Origin: Glossina fuscipes
Lineage: Eukaryota > Arthropoda > Insecta > Diptera > Glossinidae
NCBI RefSeq assembly: GCF_014805625.2
Contig: NW_023998453.1
Coordinates: 1,159,140 to 1,223,139 of the forward strand
DNA: 64,000 nt
Reading direction: 5' to 3'
How positions within the stretch are numbered: the first letter of the stretch is position 1; each line of letters begins with the position of its first letter. The notes beneath the pieces are model-generated. The model was not told the DNA's origin. It made no database searches and saw only the letters and a list, made by a program, of their open reading frames with translations. Shown here piece by piece: positions 22,150 to 35,574 of the stretch. The position numbers and the translations under genes were made by a program.

Positions 22150-23210
22150 GACAATATTCGTGGCCCCTATGAATATGCAACAAAAGCTTGAAAACAGATC
22201 GTTAACGAAAGCCGGAAAAATTGATAAATTATTTATTGCTACAATATTTGTCAACACTGTTTTAATATATTTCACTGCTCTTTTATTCGTGATGACATTC
22301 TTGTGCAAACAAGTGCTAGTAAGAATTGTTATAAATTAATAAAATATTTTTTGGAGGGAAAAATTGTGAAGAAAAACTTACAAAAATTCTTGTAATATTC
22401 GCGAATTTTCAACCATTTCGTGCCACTGATTGGAAAAATAGTTGAGCTCGCAACATTTTAGTGAAAAGCCGAATACGCGTATCTCGTTCGTTTCTGTAGG
22501 TGCTAACCTGGACTTTTTTTTTGTTTGACCGTTCTTGTCGAATAAGAATTTATTTCATAATTTAGTTCGACTGGTGGGCCATTTACTTTTTTGTATTGCA
22601 TTGGAAACGTGTCTGATCATGTTTAAATAACGTTGCTAATTTTTTCCCTTTTTTTGGGATTTAGGACAAAATAGTATGAAATAAAAAAAAGTAGTAAGAT
22701 TTAAGATGTATTTGATAATAGCGCAATGTTAGAGAAGAGAGTTTATGCGGAATTGTTGAAAAATTAGAAAGAAGAGAGACTGAAAAAGGTTGTAAAGATG
22801 GCTTCAAAATCTAATATAAAAAATAATACATTTTTTTAAATAAGTAATGTAATAATTTAAAAAAAAAAAGGCTAAAGTGACAAAGTGTCAAAGAAATAGT
22901 TTGTAAATCGCGCACAAAAAGAATTTGATGACCTTAAATAAGACGCCCTTCATAAAATGCTAGCATTTGCATGAAAACTACGCGCTGCACAGGTAAATGA
23001 CGTTCGATGATCATTTCTCTTTTTGGCTTTTTTTATTTGAATTTGAAATTATTTTTTTTTTTTACGTTTTTAAAATTTTTCTATGATTATAAGGACGCCG
23101 GCTTTAAAGAGAACGTTTGGAGGTTAACGATAGCTTTAAGCAATCACTTTCACGTGTAGCAGTTCTTTACAGATAAATGAAATTTCTAAAGTGATTCTTA
23201 CTTTTTACCA
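22150..23210 (+). repeat. Tandem segmental duplication, copy 2
   Basis: Second copy of the block at 20556..21740, starting about 1.6 kb further on. It keeps the same order of blocks, including TTTTAGTGAAAAGCCG, ATTGTTGAAAAATTAGAAAG, AAAAAGGTTGTAAAG and CGCGCTGCACAGGTAAATG. Homology fades after about 23210 (TTTCTAAAGTGATTCT). The opposed open frames at 22126..22339 lie in its left part and are shadows of each other. Confidence 0.8.
22440..22992 (+). promoter_or_regulatory. Putative alternative promoter and first exon (copy 2)
   Basis: The duplicated counterpart of 20890..21503. It retains the TTTTAGTGAAAAGCCG core and a donor-like CACAG|GTAAATG at 22993. The initiator is weaker (CTCGCAACA) and the GC-rich core is shorter. 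If copy 1 is a first exon, this would be an alternative one, or its decaying duplicate. Confidence 0.35.
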
Positions 23211-24859
23211 CAAATACATACTTTTAAAGGTGTGGATACGGAAACTTATGCGAGAAATATATTTTTTATATCCCTAAATATGCAAAAAGGATATATTTCT
23301 TTTATATATACAACGGCCGTCCTCTTCATTTTATGGGTTAAAAAATATATTGTGTAAGTTAAAAACTTGAAACCTTCAGATACAAAATATGGCGATAATT
23401 ATTGCCAAATGTCAGTGTATGTTGGGTATGAATTGAGTGAAAATAGGATTTCTAGTCTTCTATTTCACTATCTTCATAAACGCGGAACAAATTAAGTCAG
23501 ATTTTTGGAATAAAATGCTCTCCACCCTCTGCTGATGAGGGATGAGGATAAACAATCATTTTCAACAATTTCTTTTTTCAATGTATATTTATGCATCTAT
23601 CCCTTATAATCGCTAAAAAGTATCACTTGTTAGAATTATACATTTCCCATTAAAGTCCTCATGTAGTTAGCCATCGCTGCAGACATTTACAGAAATTGAT
23701 TCACTGCTTTATATACACACTTGTACACATACTTATCTTAGATTAGGTTCATTCAAAATTATACATAAAAAAAACGGAGTTTTCTTGATTTTATTTTCGC
23801 TTTCGAACCAAAAGTATTATATTAAAAAGAATGAGGTTAACCTCCAAAGTTCATGTGTTAAAAAGTAGAACATATTCTTCTTCCTAATTAATAACCAAAG
23901 TACAGAAAACTTACAGTACCTAGGATAATGCAGACTATTATCAATGACTTATAAGCTATAGCAGCTTTTCTTTGGACGTTTAACAAATCCATGTAATTGT
24001 AATGCAAAAATCATATCGGTCACGGGGTTACGAAAAAGTTTGACCACTTTTGAAGGGATGGATAGAAAATCTATAATAAAATCCAGAATGTTTTCTTTTC
24101 CGACTTTAAAGAGCAGTAGATGCAGTTGGTTAATCCATTCATTGGTAAATTGCATTAAGTTGTTAGTTAGTGGAAGAAAAGTGTATATATAGAATATGCA
24201 CAGACTGCGATAGTAGAAAAGAATATGAAATGAAAAATTCTGATAGAAATGTCTTCTAACGGAGACTTGATGTTCTTTCTTCTTCTTGAAAGGATATCGA
24301 AATATTCCCTTCAATTCAAATAACAATATTTAATTTTCATTTACTAGCTCTTATTAAGTACTCACAAGCAGAAGGAATGCAATAACATATAATGAGAAAT
24401 AATTTCATTTGAAGAAAAAAATATCCATCAATTTCCTTAGAGAATAATTGCATTTGATTTTCATATTTCATGTAAGAACAAATAACAGTCTCTCCATCCA
24501 CTCGTAAAGATGTACACAAACAGTATAATTATGTTTTCTTAATGAACACTAGAAAAATTTATTTATGTTTACAAATCCTAATTTTGCTTGATAGAGTTTA
24601 GTCTACACGCTCACAAGTTCGTACACAAATAGTTCAATTTACTGTATGCCTTAAGAAAAAAATTCATGGCATTTTTCATAAAACCTTCAATAAATACTTC
24701 TCTTATTTTAAATAAATTTTATTAAATTAAAATCATCTTGCCAATTGATAGTCTTTTAGTATTTTTCTAGCGAAATTATTATGCTGCTTAAAGCAACTGT
24801 TTTCCACGCCACTCTTTTGAAGTCGATCTTACAACGCAGGCCGATACGCGATGACGTCG
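23211..24859. other. No gene recognised
   Basis: AT-rich sequence. Two adjacent minus-strand frames, 23949..24326 (125 codons) and 24337..24519 (60 codons), are rich in Phe, Leu, Ile and Lys. The first contains hydrophobic stretches, but I see no receptor or transporter signature and the splice context is weak. They are left uncalled. Confidence 0.4.
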
Positions 24860-25190
24860 AGTCCGGCCCACTTCCTTGTTCTAGCTCCCGGAGTTATATA
24901 AAAATTAGATTTGCCCCATTGACGAAAAAAATTGGCCACTTCCGAGCAAGGTACTGAAAAGCCGCAAAGTCCGTACCGATTAGGTGGTTGCATCAAAATT
25001 TCTTAGCTAAAGTCTCTTAATTTTCGTCGAATCATCAAAGATATGTTTGCGCAGGCATTGTTATGACGGAAGGCGGCATATTTCCTATTCCGGTTAACTC
25101 CCGATAATTTACATTAATTGAACGATTTAATCGCATCGTTTGTTATTAGTTCTTTACAATATAGATTGAAGGGTAAATTGTCTGCCCAGT
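24860..25190 (-). pseudogene. Mariner transposase relic 1
   Basis: On the minus strand the frame gives LYCKELITNDAIKSFN, RKYAAFRHNNACANISLMIR and RKLRDFS-stop-EILMQPP. It then shifts frame to DFAAFQYLARKWPIF. These align with the mariner catalytic-core region LYxQQLxxLxxAI...HDNARPHxSLxTRQKL..LGWEVLxHPPYSPDLAPSDYHLF. The central catalytic Asp of the D,D34D triad (HDNA) is Asn here (HNNA), with two in-frame stops and a frameshift in the PPYSPD block. It is long dead. Homology may extend right toward 25400. Terminal inverted repeats were not found. Confidence 0.75.
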
Positions 25191-25439
25191 TTGCAACACG
25201 TTATGTTCTACAATGCCGTTCCAATCTCCCCATTAGCTTACGTGGTGAGAATTCTGACTTTGTCACAGCAGCAATGCGAAGATGTAATTTCGGTCCAAAC
25301 TATCGCGCTGTTTTTCGCATTCACCTTTATGCTAAGCCAAAGTAATTCTGCTAAGAATTGTGGCTCATTTTTAAAATATTATTCTCCAAGAGATCAAAAT
25401 CGATATCCAAACAATTCTTAGTTTCGTAAACGGTGATAG

Positions 25440-28400
25440 TGTTCTCTACTTATTTACTAGTTCTTCGATGTATGTATGTGTATTTTCTTAATTAGTAAAA
25501 CCCGAAGATTGGTTAGGCGAGAAAAAAATCACCAGAGTACACGATCGTTCCGTACGAAACAACATGACATTGATAATGAAGAAAACAGGAAAGAAAGGGA
25601 ATAAGTAAATATTCAACTAATCGGAAAAGATTTATTATTGGATATTGTTTTTCCAACTACAAAGAAATAATGGTAGAGGTTACTTATTCGCCGTTGCCAG
25701 GGAAAGAGTGATACGTCATCTGCCTGTCCTGGAGTAATTTTCTGCGACTGAAACTCTCTCTTGTTGACTTTGCTTGTAATACATTTTTCGCGACGAAAAA
25801 CAATCTATGTATTGAAGATGACTCGATATCATGGCAGCTGAAACAGGCAAAGATCTCCCCGCTCTTCGAAAACGTAATCGTAAGGAAACCAAGGAAAAAA
25901 TGCAGTTGACAATCCAAACTAAAGCACTTTCCGATCACACACAGCCAAAGAAGACAAAATATTCGCGGCAAGAATTAGCTTAGAGTTTTTGACTTACGGT
26001 TGCTAAATACTGTTCACAAACTTTTACATAACTAGCGTTCTAGACCAATGTAACAAAACGAAGGAGAAAGGGCGGTCAACCGTTAACAGTTAGGATTTTG
26101 AGCCGATTCAAGCCACTTGTAATCGAAGACAACGTTCGCTGCTTAGAATAGTCGCGAGATATGAAAAATGGTATCCGTAAGTTAACATAAAAGAATGATT
26201 GAGTCGGAAAAAAATACTCTCTCATAGCCCAATTGCGTCTAGAAGAAGAGCCCATATAACATGAATGGAAAAGAATGCTTAGCCGAAAATTGAAGTCGGT
26301 GTACGAGATTTTTTTTATGATTGCTAAATTTTTAGCCCACACCCCTGTGATTATTCATTCCTTTATCATCTTATTCTTTAAAGTCGTTAAGATTAAGAGT
26401 GCATCATTAGTAACGAAAATGAATGGATGAATGAAATGAATACGATTAACTGTAAGATTCATTTGCTTCAGCCAATACGATAAATTAAAATAAAATATGA
26501 TCCTTTTCTTCTCTAATTCCCTATGCACTTGCACTTTGTTTGTTAAGGTAAATAGCTTTTTATAGTTGATTTATCCAGCAAATATCTAAAGTATATTATC
26601 TTGACTTTCGGATTATAATAATAAACTTGAAGATGAAAAATTATTCATGACAAATTTACATTAATTAAATTTCCAAGCTCATTAAGTTCATTTAGTTGCT
26701 CTTTTCTTTCTTTTTTGTATGTTATCTTAGTTTTATCATACTTGCCGATAAGCATAGGTCAAGTTTGTCAAATGTTTGTGACCCATAAGAAGATATATTG
26801 GCAACAACAACTGTTCACCTATATCCCTCGATTTCATTTATTAAAATCTTACCAAAGCAAAGCATGAAGCAAAAAACAAAAAGCTAGCAAGACCTTCGAA
26901 GCATTTATTGTTAGTGAGCCGATCACTTCGGAACAAATTACTTACATAATTCGTAAAAGTTTTTGAATCATAGGACTTTTTTTTCAATTAGTCATGAAGC
27001 CAGAGTTGAAGCGAAAAATTTGAAAGATGCAAGAAACTAATCGGACTGCGGAGCAAAGAGTTAGGAGGCATGGAAATATGCGATGAGAGTGGGATGCGAA
27101 AGTTCTAGCAAACGCTGTAGGACGATAGAGAGGATTTTGGGGTTTGCCATGAAGAAGAGATTAGGAAAAACGAGAACAAAACAAAAATGTGAGTTATTCA
27201 CTTGACTATTAAAATCTAACACAACCACTAGAGATTGCTCACAAAGAAAGGCCAACCTGTACTTCACTACTAAGCTAACATTACGCGCAGCTATATGAAC
27301 TTTAACATTCACAAACAAGAAAAAGAAGAAAGGAAAGAAAATGACCTCCTCGATTAACTCTAAAAACCCGTAACCCTGAAAAACACCCTGGTATTAGCGA
27401 AGAGATAGATGATACCCTTGGATAACTGTGTTTGTTAACGAATATTATGTAGTGTAGTGTTACGATTGTGCATCTGAGCACATGACAATGGAAGTTAAAT
27501 GAAAATATTTACTTACTAATTGTAGCAGCAGGAGCTTGTTGAGCGTTTGTAACCATGAATTACAACAACAATATATTGATCGAGTCGTACACTTTTCATC
27601 CATTTTTTAATGTTAAACTGCCTCGTCTGCTAAAATACAGGTGACTGCATAAATACTGTTGAACTATTCGTGCATGTATTTCTTTTAACTTAAACGATAC
27701 TTGATGCTGGTAATAACACTCGTAGCAAGGCTCATAAGCCATAACATTTATCAAAGCAGACAGTAACTAAGCGACAAGTACATTATTTTTTATCAAACTA
27801 AAAAACTGAAATACAATAACTAAATAACTGAATAAGAAAAATTCTCGTAACTCGTGATTTCTTGCTTCTTGCTAAACTAAGCACAAAACATTTTACACAT
27901 AATAAAAAATTTACAATTTAATATTTATTTATTTATGTGAGAATCCGTTTTCGAAATTTTCTCTGCCATTAACGAAACAATGCGGAAATGGAATCTGCAA
28001 ATAAAAAAATCAATTAGAAAATATTAATAAAATTAAAAATAATTAAGGGGAGAGAGAACACATGCAAATATCAAAAATTATTATTATTTCCTTAACATAA
28101 TAAAATTTAATTATATACGTTTAGCAAGTGCAAAAATAATAAATAAATGTTTTCATTGCCAACCAAGAGCAAGCACTTGCATGGGCACTAACAACTAGAA
28201 CATAGGCATGAGGGAATGCCTCGACGGTGTGAACATTGTTGAGCTGCATTTAGTTTTCAGATCAGTTTCAAAAAAAACCTGTTGTAAGCTTATATATAGG
28301 ACGACACTTAAAGCCTATAGCAATCAATAGCAGGTAACGGTCTAGAATTTGACAAAAGTATTCCAAAAGCCAGTGAAATTTAAGCAAAAAAATGAACATG

Positions 28401-28560
28401 GATAACCATAGAATATGTCGACAAAAGATATAAATCTACAACTTACAACCGATAGTAGGCTCTGACCTGAAAGTTGATAGCGAAATTTTCTCGAGGTAAT
28501 CCAAAGTTCAGAGTAGAAATGATTCCCAGATACGTCATCTCATCAACCTATGGTTGACAA
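25440..28560. other. No gene recognised
   Basis: Non-coding, AT-rich. Frames 25684..25971, 26076..26342 and 27061..27318 on the minus strand have mixed composition but no identifiable domain, no obvious partner exons and no consistent splice sites. Nothing else is supported. Confidence 0.45.
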
Positions 28561-28655
28561 AAAGACAGAGAGAAAGAGAGAGAGAGAAAGAGAGGGAGAG
28601 ACGGAAAGAGAGAGACTCGAAATTCTTCCCCTTTGGCACAGAGAGAGAGAGAGCG
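28561..28655. repeat. GA microsatellite with a dispersed-repeat flank
   Basis: GAGA-rich tracts at 28562-28616 and 28640-28653 are separated by TCGAAATTCTTCCCCTTTGG. A near-identical flank (TCGAAATTCTTCCGCTTAGG) sits beside the GA tract at 35473. The two tracts therefore appear to belong to the same dispersed repeat. Confidence 0.75.
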
Positions 28656-28659
28656 TAAC

Positions 28660-31600
28660 TAGAGAGTTTCTCATTTTCAAGTTTTAGACAACCGTATAAG
28701 TTATGGTAATGCAATGTAAGAACAGATCCTTTTTTTGCAGTTTTGAATGGTTGGAATTCTAGAAATTGTACAAAGGCCTTTTTGGAGGGGTTTTCTTTTC
28801 TCATTTAATTCGAACGAAAATGTTGTTGAATTGTGACGAGGGATGAAAATGTACTCATTGCAATCCGACGAATGAACTTCGATTTTAAAATCTATTGTGC
28901 AGTGCACTTAAAGTCAACTCAGAAAATCAAGGGGACCGTCATTGTGGAACGCTACCTATTGGTAGCGTTTTTGATATTGGTAGAATTTCTATTGAAACTG
29001 ACGAAAAAATTTTCCTGACCAAGAAAAAAGTACTCCGACGTTCGTCCTTATATTGCAAAATCTGTTCGTGAGATATTACCGGCATTCGAGTGGAATGCAC
29101 AGATTATAATGCGAACATGTTCTTAGCGGGACTTGGAAAATTAGCTTAAGTCGCTCTTAAAAGTAAACCGAACGTATAATTCAGGATAATTCTGTCAATA
29201 ACTTCGCACATGTGTAATGAAAGATTTGTTACAATCATATCAACGTCTTTGCATCTTTATAAGCGATAAAGCCTTTGTATTTTAAAGCCTCTGTCATTTT
29301 CAAAAATTTTCGAAATGTTTATTTTCCATCTTTGCTAGAAAACGATTTCATAAATATCTCATAGCTGAATTTTGCAGTCAAGGGCTTCACAATAGCGCAG
29401 GAAATACTAAGAAAGATGCAGCTTCCAGAGGAAAGAGATTAAAGTATTAAATAATGGGAGTGAAGACGTCTAATGAGTACATTTTAAAACTACAAATAAT
29501 CCAAAGTCGATTAGTTAAGTATTAGTAAAAAGCAAAGTTGAAGGAGCAAATTTAGACGCAAAGCGGAGCCGACACTACCTAAGTAAATCAAATTTTTAAC
29601 CAATTAAGCGCGTTGACCGCTATAGCGATATACTCCTATATTCGTTACAGAGAAAGCAGAGTATGTGTGTAATATGATTATGAGATTGTAATGATAAAAT
29701 TTTATGAAGAAATCCTAGAAGAATGGATGGATGGATAATAACGCATATATTCTTTACGTACAGCTAATTGGTTAAGTGGCTGGTTACTTCGGCAGACTAA
29801 TTTCGCTTAATTTTGCGAAGTCCATGCAAAGGAATAAATAAGTGCAAGAAGTTAAATTCGTATTTAACTAGCAAGGACACCTAACCCGAGTTCCGTAGAC
29901 ACCCCGATAGAGCTCTGTTAGACTAGGAAACGTGGAACATTTTTGTGCCCACCACATGAATCTATTTGAAAATAGCTCTTAAAGAAGCTAAACGAATTCA
30001 AATTCTGTTTATAGGAACTATTTTTAACAAACTTTTGAAATTTGTTATGCTAGCGAAAAATGTCTATCGAAAAATCTCAAAATTTGAGAGTCTAGTGCGG
30101 TCAAACTAGAGAATGTTACCAATATTCGTGAATCTGCAAGAAAACACCTGTCGAATGAGCAAACTTTTCTTTGAGGAACAAGTATTTATATAAAGGTATT
30201 ATTATATAAGGTAGAGTTTACAGACCTCTGTTAAGGGAAATGGTAGGCACTCTTGGAAAAATATGCGTGTACGAGAAATACTTTATGAATAACTAATTTA
30301 TTTATATAATAAAAGGTAAACTTTTAAAATCGATCATTAACTCGCCCGTCTGTGCAGATGTATGCCAGCTTAACAAGCAGATTGGCAAACACCCGCAATT
30401 AATTATCCTAAGTATCTTACTCGGACTTAAAAAAAAAAAAAAGAAAAAAAATATTCTCTACAAGGACCATTTTGCTTTTCCCTGTACATAAGGAGAAATT
30501 TTTCTCTTATTGTGTTCACTTTTTCATTAAACGATCAATCAACAGCATTATTGCATGTATAAGGGTTTTTTTTTTTTTTTTTTTTGTTTAAACTTAATTG
30601 CTTGCTTTTTCTTTTTACTCGTGCTGGTATTAACTTTTCCTTTCCATACATATTCCATTCAATACGCATTTTATTCGCTCCGTGCCGGATGCTATGTGGG
30701 TTAACTAAGTAAAGCATTTAAGTATTATGAAAACAGATTTTATTAAGTATTTCTCTTACATTGCTGCACATACATACTTGTATAAACGTACAAAACGTAC
30801 AATACGTATACAACATGTACAGATGTACATGTATTTAGTATTCTGCCTGCCACTTAACATTGTTAACATTGCCATGTGTACATTTGTTTATGCGTTTATT
30901 GTTCTAATTGCTTAACGTGCTGTTAAAATAAAAAAAGGCATTTACGAAGAGATTCTCTCTTCATTTGTAAAATGAAATAACTGATATTAAAGTATATAGT
31001 TATAAAAAGAAAATGAATGAAAATAATCAAGACTATGCATTATTATGCAATTTCCTCCAGGGATCACGATTAGTCGAAATTTATTCCTCACTTTTATATA
31101 TATTCAAATACAATTGTAATAATTTTTCTTATATTATAGATAAGATTCGACATATAATATGTAATATATAATAGTTGAAAATATATACCAAGAATAGTAG
31201 TGTCCATCAAAACAGATTCGAAGAAATAGTTGCTATCCAACTAATTCGAAAATTCAATCCAAGTGTTTGATTGGTATTCTATTGAAATGAGTACAAAATA
31301 TTCGCTACACATTTTCAACAAATAAAACAAATTTCCTATGCGAGGACTTTTGAAAGCTGCTTGCAAGCATAAAGTCATGGACTCATCTAAACGATGTTTA
31401 GTTATTGCAATGAGGCGAATGAGGTCCATGTGCTAAATTTCAGATCAATCAGTAACCAGTTCACTACAGTTCAATATTTTCATACGATGACTGTACGTCA
31501 TGAAATGAAGAACAATTTCAAGTCTTGAGTGCATAACCAAAAGAAATTTTTTTATAAGAGGATTAAAGTAATTTGCAAACATTAGCTACAGAATTTTATT

Positions 31601-31719
31601 TTTCTATTCACTCAGGGCATGTCTCCTATTTTTGTAACAGAGTGACGACCAGAAAGGGGAAGTATCAAAGAAAGGCAAAGGTATAGGGAGGCAGCCGCAG
31701 CCCAACCGATTGAACACTC
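28660..31719. other. No gene recognised
   Basis: AT-rich sequence with A/T homopolymers (30420-30450, 30566-30585) and no open frame of recognisable protein character. Frames 28701..28907, 28833..29018, 30535..30717 and 30727..30915 are compositional. Confidence 0.5.
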
Positions 31720-31815
31720 ACTGTAGCTAAGACCAAAGTAAACTCCAGCGCATTCAGATTTGAACCTACAAATATTGACTTGTTAGTCTTGGTTCTTACC
31801 TACTCTAGCGGGCGA
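31720..31815 (-). repeat. tRNA-derived SINE, copy F (diverged)
   Basis: Minus-strand reading GAGTAGGTAAGAACCAAGAC, TAACAAGTCAATATTTGTAG, GGTTCAAATCTGAATGCGC and GGAGTTTACTTTGGTC follows the SINE block order: A box, middle, B box, then AGAGTTT. It is more diverged than copies D and E. Confidence 0.5.
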
Positions 31816-33499
31816 GGAGATTATTTGATTTGGGACTTTTTGCAGCATTTGAGAAATGACTAGCGAGGGCAACGACTGAGAATCTCATGCTAATTCAAAT
31901 TTGGCGTTATTACGCTTAAATTTTTCCTTTCTCTATACAACCGCAAACCTAGAGGATATGAAATGCTTATGAATCTCCTTAGAGAACTTTTCATCTGTCC
32001 GAAAATATGGTTTACATTTCGATATGTATATATATATTTTTATATTGTATATATATATTTTTCCCCCGGTAAATATCATTGCTACAAAACGAGCCAAAGT
32101 ATTATATTCAGGCAGAGTCAATCATTAAGGTATTGTCGTCTCTTCATAAATAGGAAAATCAACCATACGTTTGGACATTTTTTCACCTTATTATTACCCT
32201 GCGCTGTTTTAAATTAAGCCTTTAGTTTCACTATTTTCAGTGCAATAAATATTTTACCTCCTTGTCGTCTTGAATTATCTTTCGTTGGCTAAAAGATAAG
32301 CTGCTGATTACAATTGAATATTAATTGGAAACTGATTTGATTACTATCTAATTTTAGTTGAAGCCAATATTTTCAATTAATTCTTTATAAATTTCCTAAA
32401 ATATTCAAATCCAATATGAATTTGCCCTTAGGGCATTTACCACAATCCACATACATCTGAGAACACATTTCATTTCAGTTGATGATGTGTTTCAAATAAA
32501 ACCGCAACAGTGTCCATTACTTGTCTGAGCTACGGTCATAACTAAAATTAATTACGTAAAGTATAAGTTGATTACGCCTTGATTGTGTGAGGTGATTTGA
32601 GGTATTTGCTTTTTCCTATTTTCATATGTGTACGTATTTTTACGTAAAACTAACATTGAGGTAACACCACAACCCGACTGACTCCCAAATTTTTGCTTTT
32701 GGATAATTAATATCGTCATTCATAGGGCAAAATAACAAATATCTACAAATAAATGTCACAGAACAACATATTTCGCAAGACGGCAGAGTAAAGCAAAGCC
32801 TAACTATAAAGTAAATGTCACATAAAATATTAGCGTGTGCCTGTGCGTCGGCTCGTCCGCCGTATGCGTGTGCGCGTCCACTTAGTCTTATTTATTACCA
32901 AGAATATAAATATGTACATTTTATTACTTTTTGTGTATAATAACTTTGGGCATTTCGTAAGAAGGATTTTTCTTTATTTTTTTTCAAAAGGAATGCATAA
33001 ATAACTGATATGATACCATGAAGTGTGTAACACCCAGATATTTGATCAGTAAATATGTAACTATTTTTGGAAAATTAAAAAAAGAAAGAAAAAAAATTTT
33101 GCCTTTTCTTCAACCAGTATAGGTGGAACAGATTAATGGAATCGATCTTCAAGATCGGTTGTTAAATTTTAAAATGGTGGCAGTTAAGAAAAGAAGAAGA
33201 CATTAAAACTCTAAACTCAGTTAAGGCCAACAATTCAATACTCCAAGTCTCCTTGGTTAATACATCTACTCATAAAAGGCTTAAGATTGTATTTTATTGA
33301 TACTTAAGGGCTTAATTTTTATTAGATAGCTTATATTACATCGCGAGAAGCTAGCAAAATATACCTACGTTTTCCAAATTTAATCCCGGAAAAATATGTC
33401 AAATAATTATCTTTTACCAATAATAAAACACTAAAACCTAATCCTCTTTGCCATATAGAAACTAATTTCTCCACTTAAGTTGTTTTAACTTTTATAAAA
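31816..33499. other. No gene recognised; GC-rich patch at 32830-32885
   Basis: AT-rich DNA interrupted by a short GC- and GT-rich patch (GTGTGCCTGTGCGTCGGCTC and following, about 32832-32882) in which CpG is frequent. No coding frame or repeat identity was recognised for it. Confidence 0.45.
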
Positions 33500-33700
33500 T
33501 CCTTAAAGACCTTTTGGCCTAGCATTGTTATGATGGACGACGACACCTTTTTTCCCGATCAATTAATTGTATTCACTGTCGGGAGTAAGAAGTGAAAACG
33601 ATCTGACGGGTCAGGCTCGAAAAGCTTATAAAACACGATTTTCTTCCCGTTCCTCCAAAATGCAAGTCGTTACCATACGTGGCGTCAATGTGGGTTTTGT
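33500..33700 (-). pseudogene. Mariner transposase relic 2
   Basis: Minus-strand pieces are MVTTCILEERE, IVFYKLFEPDPSDRFHF, IQLIDREKR and VHHNNARP. They match the mariner order of GVVYYELLKPGxTV, then RQQLxxLNxALxEKRP, then HHDNARPH. The pieces are in different frames with stops between them. As in relic 1, the central catalytic Asp is Asn (HNNA). The 3' part including the PPYSPD block is missing. Confidence 0.55.
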
Positions 33701-35470
33701 CACCGTCTATGCAATGTCATGTATCTTGGACTAAGACTTTTTCCGCATACGAATGTCGTATGCGATCGGCTTTCCATTGCCACCCCCTACTCATTCAATT
33801 TCCTTAAAAACTTATTGGTTTCGTTTCGTTTTAGCACCGATTCACAGATATTAATTGGGTCCATTGTATTCTTCCCTGCCTCTTGTCCTGGTGTCCTTGA
33901 CCTCATGCAAATACTTTACAGCTATTTTTTTTTTTGGTTAATGCTTAGTTCTCTAACCATGGTAATGAAATTGAAATTTTGTAGTTTTCCTAATTTTTTT
34001 GAAGAATTTCATCGACTTTACCAATTATCTGAGAACGAGAGCGCGACATGTCTGTAACATCGAAATTTCCAAAGACAGGAACACTCTGCTGACTTTGCTA
34101 ACGGATCTTCACAATAAACATCAGGAATGTTTTCTAAGTTGACTGCCGTGCGCTTCTACAGTTGCATTTGATCGAGATGACATTATTACAAAGTTGCGAG
34201 ACTTTAACGCAATTTATTAGGAAAAACGTGACAAAACTTTCCACAAACCTTTTTAAATAGCTCATGCTATTTCTATTAGTAGGCTCGATACTTTTTATAA
34301 TGCCTAATGTAGACAACGCATCAAAACCGATCAAAATTGTAACGCGAAGGGAAAACAATATTCTGTGCAAGCTATTGTTCCCTTTCTTCTTCATTGTTCT
34401 TCCTTATGTCACAAGTGAGCAATTATCTATTTCACTTAACACTTTTCTTTATCTTTCCTTAATTTTATTTGTGCAGTTAAAATAATGAAAAGTACTTTAA
34501 AAGTCGAACATAATTACAAGCACACATATCGTCACTTGCATATTGAATGCATTCACTTACGGGCTTTATAGGGACTTTAAATAAATATATCGCAATACAT
34601 AATGATATGTGAAAGACAGTCAATATCTTCTCGAAAGTTAATGGAATCTTCAACTTCTCTTTTTTACTCTCTTTCTTTAATAAAAGCCATTACAATATAA
34701 CTGCATAGGGGATGTAATAAAAAAATTTTAAAAAAAATTATAACTAAAAGTTTCTCTTTTTTTTCTTCGTTTAAAGATCCTGCATAAAAGGTACGGCAAC
34801 CGAATGTCAAGACTGACGTAAAGTGCTATTAAATGACAAACAAACTTCAAAGCAATCAAGTTGAGTAAACTTTATTATATTTGTTTTTGCTATGAGAGTT
34901 TTTCGAATCACTTTTGAATGGAAGAGAAGTAAGCATAAGAAGAGTAGAAGAGTAGAGAGAGATTTTTAATGAAAAGTTCTTTGCCGTTTTTTCCTTTAAG
35001 AAAAGATAGCGAAAAATAAGAAACTGAGCCTCGGGTAGCGAAACCTGAATATTTCCTATCTTAAGCGGATAGATAAAAGTCGCTATTTTACATGTATTCC
35101 TTGGCGTGATATATTTCAGGAAACCTTTGTAAAGAAATTTACCTAGAAATCCCCTATAGCTGTAAAGTTTTATAGATCAATGCAGTAAAATTAAAATGTT
35201 TTCTATTTTTTTCCATTTCATGAGCTTTCATGCGCGTGAATTGAGAGAATGATGGCCCTTTAAAAGATACGGACCTGTGTAAAGAAAACATTTTCTGGAC
35301 TTTAGTTGTCTGCTTCAAGTTTTCTGTAAGGCTAGCAGTTCGAACAAGAGACGGAAAGGAACAGAAGAATTTTGATCCAAATAGCGTATATTTTATGGGT
35401 CATACCGAGTGGAACGGACGTTTGGATGTTGTTAGGCGGTAAAAGGTTTTCTCCAACTACCTGTTGCTCT
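33701..35470. other. No gene recognised
   Basis: The plus-strand frame 33719..34057 (112 codons) has mixed composition and follows directly on mariner relic 2 in the opposite direction. It may be antisense transposon sequence. Overlapping opposed frames at 34134..34485 cancel each other. No gene is supported. Confidence 0.4.
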
Positions 35471-35472
35471 TG

Positions 35473-35523
35473 GAAGAGAGAGAGAGATAGTGATAGATAT
35501 ATAAATAGATAGATAGATAGATG

Positions 35524-35570
<47 letters not shown>
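35473..35570. repeat. GA/GATA microsatellite with a dispersed-repeat flank
   Basis: GAGA, GATA (four or more units near 35505-35520) and then a long perfect GA tract to 35570, followed by TCGAAATTCTTCCGCTTAGG at about 35598. The frame 35457..35870 is its Ser-Leu translation and not a protein. Confidence 0.85.

Positions 35571-35574
<4 letters not shown>

Noticed and set aside
20556..23210. The duplicated block as a pair of LTRs
   Set aside because: Only about 400 bp lie between the copies, with no TG...CA ends, primer-binding site or polyprotein remnant.
23949..24519. Two minus-strand hydrophobic frames as a chemoreceptor-like gene
   Set aside because: No conserved receptor motif, weak splice sites, and composition explained by AT richness.
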